DNA of 64,000 nt, from the NCBI GenBank assembly GCA_934563745.1, contig CAKTHE010000002.1, positions 62,001 to 126,000 of the forward strand. Direction: 5' to 3'. The notes beneath the pieces are model-generated. The model made no database searches. It saw only the letters and a list, made by a program, of their open reading frames with translations, and had not been told where the DNA came from. Source of the stretch: an uncultured Dysosmobacter sp. Lineage in GTDB: Bacteria; Bacillota; Clostridia; Oscillospirales; Oscillospiraceae. The number at the start of each line of letters is the position of its first letter. Within the stretch, counting starts at the first letter, position 1. Positions 25,817 through 34,802 of this stretch are shown here, piece by piece. A program made the translations under genes and the position numbers.

Positions 25817-26722
25817 TTACAGTACATGCAGGCCGCCCACGAAGTAGCGGTTATAGTAATCATCGTACAGGCTGCTGATCACAACGCCGCCGCTGCGGGA
25901 AGAGGAAGCGTGAATGAACTTGCCCTCGCCGATGTAGATGCCGGCATGGGAGCAGGCTTTGCCATTGGAACGGCTGGGATCGCAGAAGAAGACCAGATCA
26001 CCCAGCTGCAGGCCGGAGATGGAGCTCACCTTGGAGCCGGCGCCGCTCTGCCATTGGCCGGTGGCGGTATGGGGCAGGCTGACGCCATATTTGTTATACA
26101 CATACATGGTAAAGCCGGAGCAGTCAAACCCGCTGGAGGAAGCTCCGCCGTAAACGTAGCGGGTACCCAGGTACTGCTTGGCCGTCGCGACCAGATCGGC
26201 GCCCTTGCCGGAAGAAGCGGTGAGATTTTTGGTCAGATCCAGAAAATCGCTGCGGATATAGCCCTGCGTACCGTACTTGCAGGTGACGCTGTACCAGCCG
26301 TCTTCCGAGATGCCGTTCACGGTGACCAGGGTGCCCAGTGCCAGCGTGGCGGCGACATCGCTTTCCGTGGAGGCCGCAGTCCGGACGTTGACGCCCTCTG
26401 CGTTGACCCGGCCGTACGCGGTGAACAGGCCATCCTGATCCACGGTCAGATAGTCCGCAGAGACATAGCCGTCCTGCCCGTCCTGGGAGATCTTGAACCA
26501 GCCGTCCAGAGAGTCATCCAGAATGGCGACGACGGTGCTTTTATCCATCACTTTTACAATGGAGGAGGAAGTGGTGGCGTCTGAACGCATTCTGACGGAA
26601 GTACCGTTGATGCATCCGACCCCGACCGCAATGTCAGCGGCAAAGGCAGTGGCAGCCAGCAGCATAGCGGAAACAGCGGCCAGGAACAGAACACGGGCGG
26701 TTTTTCCAGCAAAATGTATCAT
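25817..26722 (-). CDS. Secreted NlpC/P60 peptidoglycan hydrolase with two SH3 domains
   Basis: A 301-residue exported protein: a signal peptide ending A-T-A-F-A, and two bacterial SH3 domains (about 35-95 with S-V-R-M-R, about 105-165 with G-V-N-V-R-T). A C-terminal NlpC/P60 cysteine peptidase domain follows, with C in F-D-C-S-G-F, H in C-S-H-A-G-I-Y-I and a third polar residue in F-I-H-A-S-S. It cleaves the D-Glu to diamino acid bond in wall peptides. ATG 26722 has a GGAAAGGAAG site; the TTG further upstream has none. It sits 45 bases after a conserved small gene. Confidence 0.93.
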   Translation of the reverse strand: MIHFAGKTARVLFLAAVSAMLLAATAFAADIAVGVGCINGTSVRMRSDATTSSSIVKVMDKSTVVAILDDSLDGWFKISQDGQDGYVSADYLTVDQDGLFTAYGRVNAEGVNVRTAASTESDVAATLALGTLVTVNGISEDGWYSVTCKYGTQGYIRSDFLDLTKNLTASSGKGADLVATAKQYLGTRYVYGGASSSGFDCSGFTMYVYNKYGVSLPHTATGQWQSGAGSKVSSISGLQLGDLVFFCDPSRSNGKACSHAGIYIGEGKFIHASSSRSGGVVISSLYDDYYNRYFVGGLHVL

Positions 26723-26767
26723 GGGTGGGTACTTCCTTTCCGTTTTCAATCATTTGTAGGGGGAAAA

Positions 26768-27070
26768 TTATTTCCCGGAGAGTGCGCGCTCCAGCCAGAT
26801 GGCGGAAATGTCCATTGCGGCGTACAGGCTTTCTTTTTCGCTCTTTTTCACAATGCGGTCCCGGGATTTGAGATCCGGGTCCGTCAGCTGCAGCTGGATC
26901 GAGACCTTGCTGGCCACGTCCATATCCTGGACCTTCTTGGTATCCAGAATCTGCATCATAATGATATATTTTTCAGCCATCGTACCGTAGTAGATCAGGT
27001 TGCCTACACGGCGAAGCGGGTGGCCTTTGTACATGAGTCCGGAAGACTTGCTGCTTTTCGTATCAGCCAT
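26768..27070 (-). CDS. Conserved hypothetical protein, 100 residues
   Basis: A basic, soluble 100-residue protein that I cannot assign to a named family. It has a central aromatic segment (N-L-I-Y-Y-G-T-M-A-E-K-Y-I-I-M-M-Q-I) and a lysine-rich second half, with no membrane helix or signal peptide. GAAGGAG precedes the ATG and a near-consensus promoter lies upstream. It is likely cotranscribed with the NlpC/P60 gene downstream. Confidence 0.7.
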   Translation of the reverse strand: MADTKSSKSSGLMYKGHPLRRVGNLIYYGTMAEKYIIMMQILDTKKVQDMDVASKVSIQLQLTDPDLKSRDRIVKKSEKESLYAAMDISAIWLERALSGK

Positions 27071-27102
27071 GAAACATGCTCCTTCAAAAAAGTTGTAACC
27101 AA

Positions 27103-27131
27103 ATTGTAACAGATTGCATCTATTTTGTCAA
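27103..27131 (-). promoter_or_regulatory. Promoter for the 100-residue gene and NlpC/P60
   Basis: On the minus strand a perfect TTGACA (27126-27131) and TACAAT (27103-27108) are 17 bases apart, 33 bases before the ATG. A short direct repeat (GTTACAA) overlaps the -10 and leader. Confidence 0.85.
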
Positions 27132-27265
27132 TTGTATCGGCAGAGTTTTTAGAGGAAATGTTTCCCGGAGCCTGTGCGGCTGTGCAAAAAAACGGGAAAC
27201 AGGGCAGAGGGGGCAGATAGCCGGTCCGACCCGGCCCTCCGGACCGGGCGGAAGGAACGATGCGG

Positions 27266-27312
27266 AAAACCAAGCGGCGTCCCATTCCTCAGAGGGACGC
27301 CGCTTGGTTTTT
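27266..27312 (-). terminator. Terminator after the FGGY kinase
   Basis: Perfect 18-base arms (27266-27283 with 27294-27311), giving a T run on the minus strand directly after the kinase gene. T residues also follow on the plus side. Confidence 0.88.
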
Positions 27313-27322
27313 ATATACTGTT

Positions 27323-28795
27323 TCAAAAAAGCCCCTGCAGGGCCGGATAGAGGCGGCAGTAGCGCGGATAGGTTTGGCGGTACAGCGCTGCGGCAGTCGG
27401 GTCCGGCCGAAAGATATGCCCGGCGTTGACGGCGCGCAGAGAGGCCGTCAGCTCCCCGTAGCTGTGCAGCTGGCCAAGCCCCAGACGGGCGATTGCGGCC
27501 ACGGCCAGGGAGGGAAGATAGGCGCCATCCCGGAATACCAGGATGTTACAGTTGAGTACATCTGCCAGGATCTGGCACCAGACGGACTCTTGGCTGCCGC
27601 CGCCGATGAGGGAGACGATCTCCGCCTCGGCGGGCACGGCGCCCAGGCGCTCAAAGCCCTGACGCAGGGAATAGGCGACTCCCTCCAATGCGGCCCGGGC
27701 CAGGTCCGCCGGGGTGGTTTCCGGTGTAAGGCCGACATAACTGCCGCGGATATCCGGATCCAGGACCGGGAAGCGCTCGCCGTTGAGGTAGGGCAGAAAC
27801 AGGACGCCGTGACTGCCGGGAACGCTGGAGCGCAGCAGGTTGGCTGCGGCGGGGTAATCTCCGCCGGCGAAACTGCGGCAGACCCAGTTGTGAACGTTGC
27901 CGGCGTTTAAAAACGGGACGACGTTGATGACATGCTCCGGCGCGGCGGCCGCCAAATTGAAGACGCCGGACTCTGTCAGCAGCACCTGGCGGGACACGGT
28001 GGCGACCCAGCCGGATGTGCCCAGGTTGAGATTATACTGCCCGGGACCGGCGATCCCGCTGGCCAGCGTGGTGGCGCCGGCGTCGCCGATCCCGGCAAAG
28101 ACCGGGGTGCCGGGAGCATAGCCGCAGCCGTTGGAGGAAGAAAGGATGCCTGCCGGCTGATGCGGGGCCAGCAGGTCGGGGAACAGGGTGGGGGAGACAT
28201 CCGCGGCGGCCAGAAGCTGCGGTGACCAGACCTTTTGGGAAAGATCCATGGCGCCGGCGGTGGAGCAGGCTGTCACGTCGCCGCAGCAGGTCCCGGTAAG
28301 CCGGGCGATCAGGTAGTCCTTGGAACTGATCAGCACGTGGGCAGTCCGGCGGAATTGCTCCGGACGTTCCTCCCGCAGCCACATCAGCTTAGGCAGCGGC
28401 AAAGAGCCGTCACAGCGGTTTCCCGTGATGCGCAGGAACGCATCCGCACCCACCGCAGCCTCCAGGCGTCGGGCCTGGGCCTCCGCCCGTCCGTCGGAGT
28501 ATAAGATGGCGTTGCCGGTGGGAAGAAGATCGGCGTCCAGGGGGATCAGGTCCTGCATTTGGCCGCTCATGACCAGGGCGGAAATACAGGAGGCGTCGAA
28601 CTGCGCGGTAAACTCCCGGGAGATCACACGGAACGCCTCCCACCAGCACTGGGGATCCTGCTCCTGGACGCCGCCGGCATAAAGCGTGGGAATGTCCACG
28701 GAACGGACAGCGGCGACCGTTCCGTCGCACTGAGCCAGGATTCCTTTGACGGCGGTGGTGCCGACGTCAAAGGCTGCAATGTAACGGGGCTTCAT
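27323..28795 (-). CDS. FGGY family carbohydrate kinase (xylulokinase-like)
   Basis: A 490-residue two-domain sugar kinase with the ATP-binding opening A-F-D-V-G-T-T-A-V-K, the putative catalytic aspartate in G-I-G-D-A-G-A, and G-T-S-G-W for phosphate contact. The closest named type is xylulokinase, but FGGY specificity cannot be read from sequence alone. It ends the ABC transporter operon, so it likely phosphorylates the imported sugar in the cytosol. It is 13 bases from the permease gene. Confidence 0.88.
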   Translation of the reverse strand: MKPRYIAAFDVGTTAVKGILAQCDGTVAAVRSVDIPTLYAGGVQEQDPQCWWEAFRVISREFTAQFDASCISALVMSGQMQDLIPLDADLLPTGNAILYSDGRAEAQARRLEAAVGADAFLRITGNRCDGSLPLPKLMWLREERPEQFRRTAHVLISSKDYLIARLTGTCCGDVTACSTAGAMDLSQKVWSPQLLAAADVSPTLFPDLLAPHQPAGILSSSNGCGYAPGTPVFAGIGDAGATTLASGIAGPGQYNLNLGTSGWVATVSRQVLLTESGVFNLAAAAPEHVINVVPFLNAGNVHNWVCRSFAGGDYPAAANLLRSSVPGSHGVLFLPYLNGERFPVLDPDIRGSYVGLTPETTPADLARAALEGVAYSLRQGFERLGAVPAEAEIVSLIGGGSQESVWCQILADVLNCNILVFRDGAYLPSLAVAAIARLGLGQLHSYGELTASLRAVNAGHIFRPDPTAAALYRQTYPRYCRLYPALQGLF

Positions 28796-28808
28796 ATGGA
28801 CCTCCTCC

Positions 28809-29759
28809 TTACTGTTCGTCCCGGCGGCCGGCCCGCTGAAGGATCACGGCCAGAATGATGATGCTTCCGGTGAGAATGTTCTGCATATACGTGGGCATCT
28901 GCAGCATGGTCAGGCCGGTGGCCAGCACGCCCAGGATCGCCGCGCCCACGAAGGTGCCCGGCGCATTGGGAACCCCGCGGCGGGAGACGGTGCAGCCGAT
29001 AAATACAGCTGCATAGGACTGCAGAAAGTAGCCGTCACCGGCGGTGGTGTTGGCAGAGCCGACCCGGGAGGCGATCAGCATTCCGGTGATACAGGCCATT
29101 ACGGAGCAAAGCACGAAGGCGATGGTTTTATAGCGGGCGACCGGGATCCCGGCTACCTTGGCGGCTTCCTCGTTGCCGCCGATGGCGTAAAGCCTCCGGC
29201 CCAGGGTCGTCTGCTCCAGCAAAAAGACGAAGGCCAGCGTAAAGACCACCATCAGGATCGAGAGCAGCGGAATGCTGCCGAGCTTGACGGTCCCGGGCAG
29301 GGAGAACGCATCCGGGATATTTTCAAAAATGGTGGCGCCGCCGGAGAGCCGGTAGATCACGCCGGAGAGCACCGTGCTCATGCCCAGGGTGGTGATGAAG
29401 GAAAGCACCCGGAAGTGGGAGACGATCCATCCGTTGAGCAGACCGATCAGGGCGCTGACCAGGACCGGCAGGGTGAAGCATACAGCCATCGGGAGCCCGC
29501 GCACAGCCAGCAGCGCGGCCATGACGCCGCCCAAAGAGGCCATCGCGCCGATGGACAGATCAAATTCCTGAACACTCATGACCAGGGTGGCACCCAGGGA
29601 GATCATCACCAGAAGGGAGATCTGACGGGTAATGTTGATAAAATTCCGGAAGGTGCAGAAGGAGGCCGGCCGGATCAGGCTGAATACCAGCACGATGGCG
29701 GCCAGGGCCAGCAGCGTGCCGTAGGTGTGCAGGATCTGCCGTAGGGAATGTTTTTTCAC
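28809..29759 (-). CDS. Sugar ABC transporter permease (RbsC family)
   Basis: A 316-residue membrane protein with 8-10 helices and the family motifs D-L-S-I-G-A-M-A-S-L-G-G, Y-A-I-G-G-N-E-E-A-A and the S-G-I-P-style A-G-I-P-V. It is the channel of a ribose/galactose-type importer. I start at GTG 29759, which has an AAAGGGG site 8 bases away; ATG 29786 overlaps the ATPase gene but has no ribosome site. Confidence 0.92.
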   Translation of the reverse strand: MKKHSLRQILHTYGTLLALAAIVLVFSLIRPASFCTFRNFINITRQISLLVMISLGATLVMSVQEFDLSIGAMASLGGVMAALLAVRGLPMAVCFTLPVLVSALIGLLNGWIVSHFRVLSFITTLGMSTVLSGVIYRLSGGATIFENIPDAFSLPGTVKLGSIPLLSILMVVFTLAFVFLLEQTTLGRRLYAIGGNEEAAKVAGIPVARYKTIAFVLCSVMACITGMLIASRVGSANTTAGDGYFLQSYAAVFIGCTVSRRGVPNAPGTFVGAAILGVLATGLTMLQMPTYMQNILTGSIIILAVILQRAGRRDEQ

Positions 29760-29775
29760 AGGAAGCGCCCCTTTC

Positions 29776-31260
29776 TCAGGATTCATAACACAGTGCGAGG
29801 ACCTGACGGGCGGTCAGGCCGTCGTTGGGAAGGGGCGCTAATGTGCGTCCCCGGGAGAGGACCTGCACCCGGTCCGCCACTTCCAGCAGCTCGCTGAGGC
29901 CCGAGGAGACATAGAGGACTCCGCAGCCCTGGTCGGCTTTCTCCCGCAAAAGCCGGTGCAGCTGCGCGCGGGTCCCCACATCCACGGCCTGGGTGGGCTC
30001 GTCGCACAGCAGGACCTGAGGCTGCATCAGAAGGACCCGGGCGAATACGGCCTTCTGCTGGTTGCCGCCGGAGAGCTCGGCAATGGGCTGATTCAGGCTG
30101 ACGGCCTTGATCTGCAGCGCGGCGGCCTGCTCGGCAGCGGCCTGCTGCTCGGCCCGGCGGCTGCGGATCCCGCCCCGGGCGCAGCGGTCCAGAGCGGAGA
30201 GAAGCATGTTGTCCCGCACGCTCAGCCCGCCGACCAGGGCTTTGCCCCGGCGGTCCTCCGGGATCAGCGCGACGCCCTGACGCAGGGAATCGGCCGGAGT
30301 GGGCTGCGATTTTTGAGGGCGCCCGTTGAGCAGAACTTCTCCGCCGGAGCGGGGACGCAGACCGTAGAGACATTCCAGAAGCTCAGTCCGGCCGCTGCCG
30401 CCCAGACCGAAAAGCCCCAGAATTTCTCCGGCGTGGACGGTCAGCGAGGCGCTGCGCACGGCGCCGTCCCGGGAAGAGAGATCCCGCACCTCCATCAAAG
30501 CCGGACCGATGCGCATGGACCGGCCCGCGGCGGAAGGCGGCGTGTCACAGCCGGCCATGGCGGCGACCAGCCGGGCCTGCGTGACCGAGGCGGTGGGCTG
30601 CGTGGAAACCAGCTGCCCGTTGCGCAGCACGCTGACCCGGTCCGTCAGACGGAAGATTTCGTCCAGACGGTGCGTGACATAGAGAATGGCAGTACCGGCA
30701 TCCCGCAGGGCCTGCACCACGGCAAACAGCCGTTCGGCCTCGCGGTCGGTCAAAGAGGCGGTGGGCTCGTCCAGGATCAGCAGCCGGCAGGCGGACAGGT
30801 TGGCCCGGACCAGCTCCAGCTCCGTGCGCTGGGGTGGGGAGAGCTCGGCGGCGGTTTTCCGAAGATCCAGTGTGACGCCGATGCGGGCGGCGGTCTCCTG
30901 CACGCGGTGCTCCATGGCCTTCCAGTCGATCCGCCCGCCCCGGGTGGGGTAGGGAGTGCCCAGATAGGCATTTTCCACGCAGCTGAAGGTGGGGATCAGC
31001 GTCCGGTCCTGATGCACGGCGTGTATCCCGAGCCGCTGGCTTTCCTGCGGAGAGGCGGCCTGCATGGGCTGGCCATCCCACAGCATCGCGCCCCGGTCCG
31101 GAAGGTATACGCCGGTGAGCAGCTTGATCAGCGTCGATTTACCGGCACCGTTTTCCCCCACCAGTCCGTGTACTTCCCCGGCGGCCAGCGACAGGCTTAC
31201 ATCCTGCAGGGCGGCAATGCCGTGAAATGATTTGCTGAGCCCCTGGGTCTCAAGCAGCAT
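29776..31260 (-). CDS. Sugar ABC transporter ATP-binding protein (RbsA/MglA family)
   Basis: A 494-residue tandem ATPase. The first domain has Walker A G-E-N-G-A-G-K-S-T and D-E-P-T-A-S-L. The second has a degenerate Walker A (G-L-G-G-S-G-R-T-E), signature L-S-G-G-N-Q-Q-K and D-E-P-T-Q-A-V-D, the usual asymmetry of this family. The first-domain signature reads L-S-P-P-Q-R. It powers the permease encoded next. Confidence 0.94.
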   Translation of the reverse strand: MLLETQGLSKSFHGIAALQDVSLSLAAGEVHGLVGENGAGKSTLIKLLTGVYLPDRGAMLWDGQPMQAASPQESQRLGIHAVHQDRTLIPTFSCVENAYLGTPYPTRGGRIDWKAMEHRVQETAARIGVTLDLRKTAAELSPPQRTELELVRANLSACRLLILDEPTASLTDREAERLFAVVQALRDAGTAILYVTHRLDEIFRLTDRVSVLRNGQLVSTQPTASVTQARLVAAMAGCDTPPSAAGRSMRIGPALMEVRDLSSRDGAVRSASLTVHAGEILGLFGLGGSGRTELLECLYGLRPRSGGEVLLNGRPQKSQPTPADSLRQGVALIPEDRRGKALVGGLSVRDNMLLSALDRCARGGIRSRRAEQQAAAEQAAALQIKAVSLNQPIAELSGGNQQKAVFARVLLMQPQVLLCDEPTQAVDVGTRAQLHRLLREKADQGCGVLYVSSGLSELLEVADRVQVLSRGRTLAPLPNDGLTARQVLALCYES

Positions 31261-31288
31261 GGAACATCCCTCCTTTTGAAACGATCCA

Positions 31289-31320
31289 TCCGCCGGGAAA
31301 CATGAGGTTCCCCGGCGGAT
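31289..31320 (-). other. Intercistronic hairpin between binding protein and ATPase genes
   Basis: A GC stem of about 10 bases (ATCCGCCGGG with CCCGGCGGAT) without a T run sits in the gap after the binding-protein gene. Hairpins here commonly protect the upstream mRNA so that the binding protein is made in excess. Confidence 0.6.
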
Positions 31321-31328
31321 GGGCGGCG

Positions 31329-32312
31329 TCAGCCGATGAAATCGGCGGCGTTGTCGGCGGTGATCAGTGTGGCGTCGGCGTATAGCTCGCCCGGCTCGAT
31401 GGTTTCACCGGCGAAAAGCTTACCCATCTGCTCCACCACGATGTCCGTCATCCCCTGGAAATTCTGGGCGACGGTGGCTTTCAGGTTTGTGCCCTGCTGG
31501 ATCAGGGATACGGCCTGCTCGTTTCCGTCCACGCCGACGATCAGGATCTCATCCCGGCCGGCTTCCTGGCAGGCCTGGGTCGCGCCGATGGCCGGTTCAT
31601 CCCAGCCGCAGAAGATGGCGGTGATGGAGCCCTTTTCCGGATTGGCGGTCAGCAGATTCTGAACGATGTCCTGGGCGTCGTTGATGGGCTGCTCGGCGGG
31701 GACGTGCTGCTCGGTCACCAGGGAGATGTCCGAATTGGCGGCCAGCAGATCGTCAAAGGCCTCGCAGCGCTTGACGACGCCGGGGTGCGGGCGGTGTGTC
31801 AGGGCAACGACGGTACCCTTGCCGCCCATCAGATCGTTGAAAAGGTAGTTTACGATCAACTGGCCCATCTGATAGTTGTCGCTGGTGGCGTTGACCTGCA
31901 TGCCCTCGATATAGCCGCTGTCACAGCCGAAAACGGGAATGCCGGCGTCAAAGGCGTCCTGAAGCTGGTTTTTCAGCTGCGAGGGATCGGCGCTGACCAG
32001 AACAATGGCGTCGGTTCCGGAGACCACGACGTCTTCGATCCGGCTGGCCAACTCGGAAAAATCATTGGCCGTGTCGGTCACGGTGACGTCTGCGCCCAGG
32101 GCCTTCAGGCTTTCTTCCAGATAGCCGCACATTTGGTTGGTGGTCACGGAGCTGAGATAGGGCGTCATGACGGAGATCTTTTTGCCGGAGAGGCTGGCCT
32201 CCGGCGAAGAGGACGCGCCGGCGCTGCCGGAAGGAGAGCCGCCGCCGGAACCGCAGGCGGCCAGGCTGAGCAGCAGGGCCAGGGAGAGAAGCAGAGCTGC
32301 AATTTTTTTCAT
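31329..32312 (-). CDS. Sugar ABC transporter substrate-binding lipoprotein (RbsB family)
   Basis: A 327-residue lipoprotein with lipobox L-A-A-C and a Ser/Gly linker, then a type I periplasmic-binding fold (A-I-V-L-V-S-A-D-P-S-Q, G-I-P-V-F-G-C-D-S, I-L-I-V-G-V-D-G-N). It captures the sugar outside the cell. ATG 32312 has a perfect AGGAGGT site. It lies only 37 bases after trpA on the same strand with no clear terminator between. The ligand is unknown. Confidence 0.93.
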   Translation of the reverse strand: MKKIAALLLSLALLLSLAACGSGGGSPSGSAGASSSPEASLSGKKISVMTPYLSSVTTNQMCGYLEESLKALGADVTVTDTANDFSELASRIEDVVVSGTDAIVLVSADPSQLKNQLQDAFDAGIPVFGCDSGYIEGMQVNATSDNYQMGQLIVNYLFNDLMGGKGTVVALTHRPHPGVVKRCEAFDDLLAANSDISLVTEQHVPAEQPINDAQDIVQNLLTANPEKGSITAIFCGWDEPAIGATQACQEAGRDEILIVGVDGNEQAVSLIQQGTNLKATVAQNFQGMTDIVVEQMGKLFAGETIEPGELYADATLITADNAADFIG

Positions 32313-32349
32313 GGGAATACCTCCTGAAAGTAATTGAGTGGACGTCTGC

Positions 32350-33141
32350 TTACTGGGCAGACGCATCCGCGCGGCGGACGGCCGCTTTCATGGATTTTAC
32401 ATATTCATAAATGTAAGGTGCTGCGTCCCGGCCGTACTGGGCGGCCAGCCGGACAATGGCGCTGCCGACGATGGCACCGTCGGAGAGGGCGGCCATCTTT
32501 TCCGCCTGCTCAGGGGTGGAGATGCCGAAGCCGACGGCACAGGGGATGTCGGAGGCGGAGCGCACCAGCCGGACCATGCTGCCGATATCCGTGGTGATTT
32601 CACTGCGCATTCCGGTGACGCCCAGGGAGGAGACGATGTACAAAAATCCGCTGGCCTCCCGGGCGATCATGGCGATCCGGTCCTCGGAGGTGGGGGCCAC
32701 CAGAGAGATCAGATCCACGCCGTACTGCCTGCACAGAGGATCAAATTCGTCTTTTTCCTCATAGGGCACATCCGGAAGGATCAGCCCGTCTATGCCGATG
32801 TCCCGGCAGGTGGAGATGAATGCCTCCGACCCGTAAGAGAACACCACGTTGGCGTAGGTCATGAAAACCATGGGGACCGTCACGTCCTTCCGAAGCTCCC
32901 GGACCAGCTCAAAGATCTGATCGGTGGTGGTGCCGCCGGCCAGGGCACGCTGATTGGCCGCCTGAATCACGGGCCCTTCGGCGGTGGGATCGGAGAAGGG
33001 AATTCCCAGCTCGATCAGATCCGCGCCGGCCCGGGCCATGGCCCGGACGATGGCAGCGGTCGTTTCCAGATCCGGATCGCCGCAGGTGATGAACGGAATG
33101 AATGCCTTGCCGCCGGCAAAGGCCTTTGCAATGTTACTCAT
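32350..33141 (-). CDS. trpA: Tryptophan synthase alpha subunit
   Basis: A 263-residue TIM barrel with the signature [11 protein letters not shown]. The equivalent of the catalytic Glu49 is E44. The equivalent of Asp60 is E55 (P-T-A-E-G-P), a variant I believe also occurs in other clostridial TrpA. It cleaves indole-3-glycerol phosphate to indole. ATG 33141 has a GGGGAGGA site and overlaps trpB by 8 bases. A small hairpin covers its stop codon. Confidence 0.96.
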   Translation of the reverse strand: MSNIAKAFAGGKAFIPFITCGDPDLETTAAIVRAMARAGADLIELGIPFSDPTAEGPVIQAANQRALAGGTTTDQIFELVRELRKDVTVPMVFMTYANVVFSYGSEAFISTCRDIGIDGLILPDVPYEEKDEFDPLCRQYGVDLISLVAPTSEDRIAMIAREASGFLYIVSSLGVTGMRSEITTDIGSMVRLVRSASDIPCAVGFGISTPEQAEKMAALSDGAIVGSAIVRLAAQYGRDAAPYIYEYVKSMKAAVRRADASAQ

Positions 33142-34324
33142 GAAGATCCTCCCCTCTGTACCGGGCAATGGCTGCGCAGTCCTTATCGCCGCGGCCGGAA
33201 ATGTTGATGACCAGGATCTGGTCCTTTCCCATGGTGGGAGCCAGCGTCATGGCGTAGGCCACGGCGTGGGCGGATTCAATGGCGGGAATGATGCCTTCGG
33301 TGCGGCTGAGGTACTCAAAGGCATTGACGGCCTGTTCATCCGTGACACCCACATATTCGGCCCGGCCGATGTCGTGCAGGTATGCGTGCTCCGGACCGAC
33401 ACCGGGATAGTCCAGACCGGCGGAGATGGAGTAGACCGGGGCGATCTGGCCATATTGGTCCTGGCAGAAGTAGGACTTCATGCCGTGGAAAATGCCTTCC
33501 CGGCCGGTGTTGATGGTGGCGGCCGTTTCCGGCGTGTCGATGCCCCGTCCGGCCGCCTCGCAGCCGATGAGCTTTACGGAGGGATCCCCGATGAAATGGT
33601 AGAACGCGCCGATGGCGTTGGATCCGCCGCCCACACAGGCGATCACCGCATCCGGAAGGCGCCCCTCCTTTTCCAGGATCTGCTGGCGGATCTCCTGAGA
33701 GATCACGGCCTGGAAGTCCCGGACGATGGTGGGGAACGGATGCGGCCCGGTCACCGAGCCCAGGCAGTAATGGGTGTCGTCAATGCGGTTGGTCCACTCC
33801 CGGAAGGCGGCGGAGCAGGCATCCTTCAGCGTTCCGGTCCCGCTTTCCACCGGGACGACCTCGGCGCCCAGCAGCCGCATTTTGTATACGTTCAGGGCCT
33901 GACGCTGGGTGTCCTCCTTGCCCATGTACACCACGCACTCCATGCCCAGCAGGGCTGCGGCCGTGGCGGTGGCCACACCGTGCTGCCCAGCACCGGTTTC
34001 GGCGATCAGACGGGTCTTCCCCATGTATCTCGCAAGAAGAGCCTGCCCCAGGGCGTTGTTGATCTTGTGCGCGCCGGTGTGGTTCAGGTCCTCGCGCTTG
34101 AGGTAGATTTTGGCGCCGCCCAGATCTTCGGTCATTTTGCGGGCGTAGTACAGGCGGCTGGGCCGGCCGGCGTATTCGTTGAGCAGCCCGGTCAGCTCTG
34201 CCTGGAATGCGGGATCCGCCTTGCAGCGTTCATATGCCGTCTCCAGCTCCATCACGGCGTTCATCAGTGTTTCGGGAATATACTGTCCGCCATGAACGCC
34301 GAAGCGTCCCTTTTTTTCTGTCAT
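33134..34324 (-). CDS. trpB: Tryptophan synthase beta subunit
   Basis: A 396-residue PLP enzyme with K87 in [18 protein letters not shown] and G-G-G-S-N-A-I-G phosphate loop. It condenses indole with serine to tryptophan. The open frame continues another 426 bases upstream, but that region is the T-box leader; ATG 34324 has an AAAGGAGG site and gives the family length. No trpE, D, C or F gene lies in the window. Confidence 0.97.
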   Translation of the reverse strand: MTEKKGRFGVHGGQYIPETLMNAVMELETAYERCKADPAFQAELTGLLNEYAGRPSRLYYARKMTEDLGGAKIYLKREDLNHTGAHKINNALGQALLARYMGKTRLIAETGAGQHGVATATAAALLGMECVVYMGKEDTQRQALNVYKMRLLGAEVVPVESGTGTLKDACSAAFREWTNRIDDTHYCLGSVTGPHPFPTIVRDFQAVISQEIRQQILEKEGRLPDAVIACVGGGSNAIGAFYHFIGDPSVKLIGCEAAGRGIDTPETAATINTGREGIFHGMKSYFCQDQYGQIAPVYSISAGLDYPGVGPEHAYLHDIGRAEYVGVTDEQAVNAFEYLSRTEGIIPAIESAHAVAYAMTLAPTMGKDQILVINISGRGDKDCAAIARYRGEDLHE

Positions 34325-34364
34325 TTCAGATGCCTCCTTTAATCGCTTTGCTCCATCGGGGATG

Positions 34365-34657
34365 AAAAAAACCGTCCCGGATGGAAAATCCATCAAGGAC
34401 GGTAATACTACCGCGGTGCCACCTTGGTTCACAGGGATTGCCCCTGTGCGCTTTGCAGGATACCAACATATCCCCGGCATGATAACGCCCGCCTTCGGCG
34501 TCGCAGGATACTTACGGATCGCTCCGTGTTCGCCGCGCCCTCCGTGACCCATTGTGACCATCTGCAGTTCGGCCCGGCTCTCAGCACCCCGGACTCTCTG
34601 GACGCGCACGATGATCTTTACTTTCACTTCACTGGTTTGAATCGCTGTTTGATTGAT
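34365..34657 (-). promoter_or_regulatory. T-box riboswitch upstream of trpBA
   Basis: On the minus strand the conserved T-box sequence AGGTGGCACCGCGG lies at about 34412-34425. It is followed by a terminator stem (about 34371-34402) and a T run at 34365-34370. Upstream, a stem I region with AGAGAG and GGTGCTGAGA motifs precedes two TGG triplets (34558-34560 and 34549-34551). TGG is the tryptophan codon, so uncharged tRNA-Trp should relieve termination. Which TGG is the specifier is uncertain. Confidence 0.92.
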
Positions 34658-34663
34658 GGTTCT

Positions 34664-34692
34664 AGCATAGTGATCCGATGGGAAAATGTCAA
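34664..34692 (-). promoter_or_regulatory. Promoter of the trpBA T-box transcript
   Basis: A perfect TTGACA (34687-34692) and TATGCT (34664-34669) are 17 bases apart on the minus strand, placing the start just ahead of stem I. Confidence 0.85.
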
Positions 34693-34756
34693 GAGAAAAT
34701 TTCACCAAATGCCGTTGTTTTTCGCGGGGACGCCGTCGGCGGTTCTGCACAGAGGA

Positions 34757-34802
34757 TAAAAGCCCCGCCGCAGAACGTCCTTCTGCGGCGGGGGCTTCTT
34801 TT
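34757..34802 (-). terminator. Terminator after the TIGR04255-type gene
   Basis: A stem of about 16 bases (34760-34775 with 34781-34797) gives CTTTT on the minus strand after the gene's stop. Confidence 0.85.

Noticed and set aside
34325..34750. N-terminal extension of trpB of 142 residues
   Set aside because: The stretch is the T-box leader with promoter and terminator; TrpB of normal length starts at 34324 with a good ribosome site.
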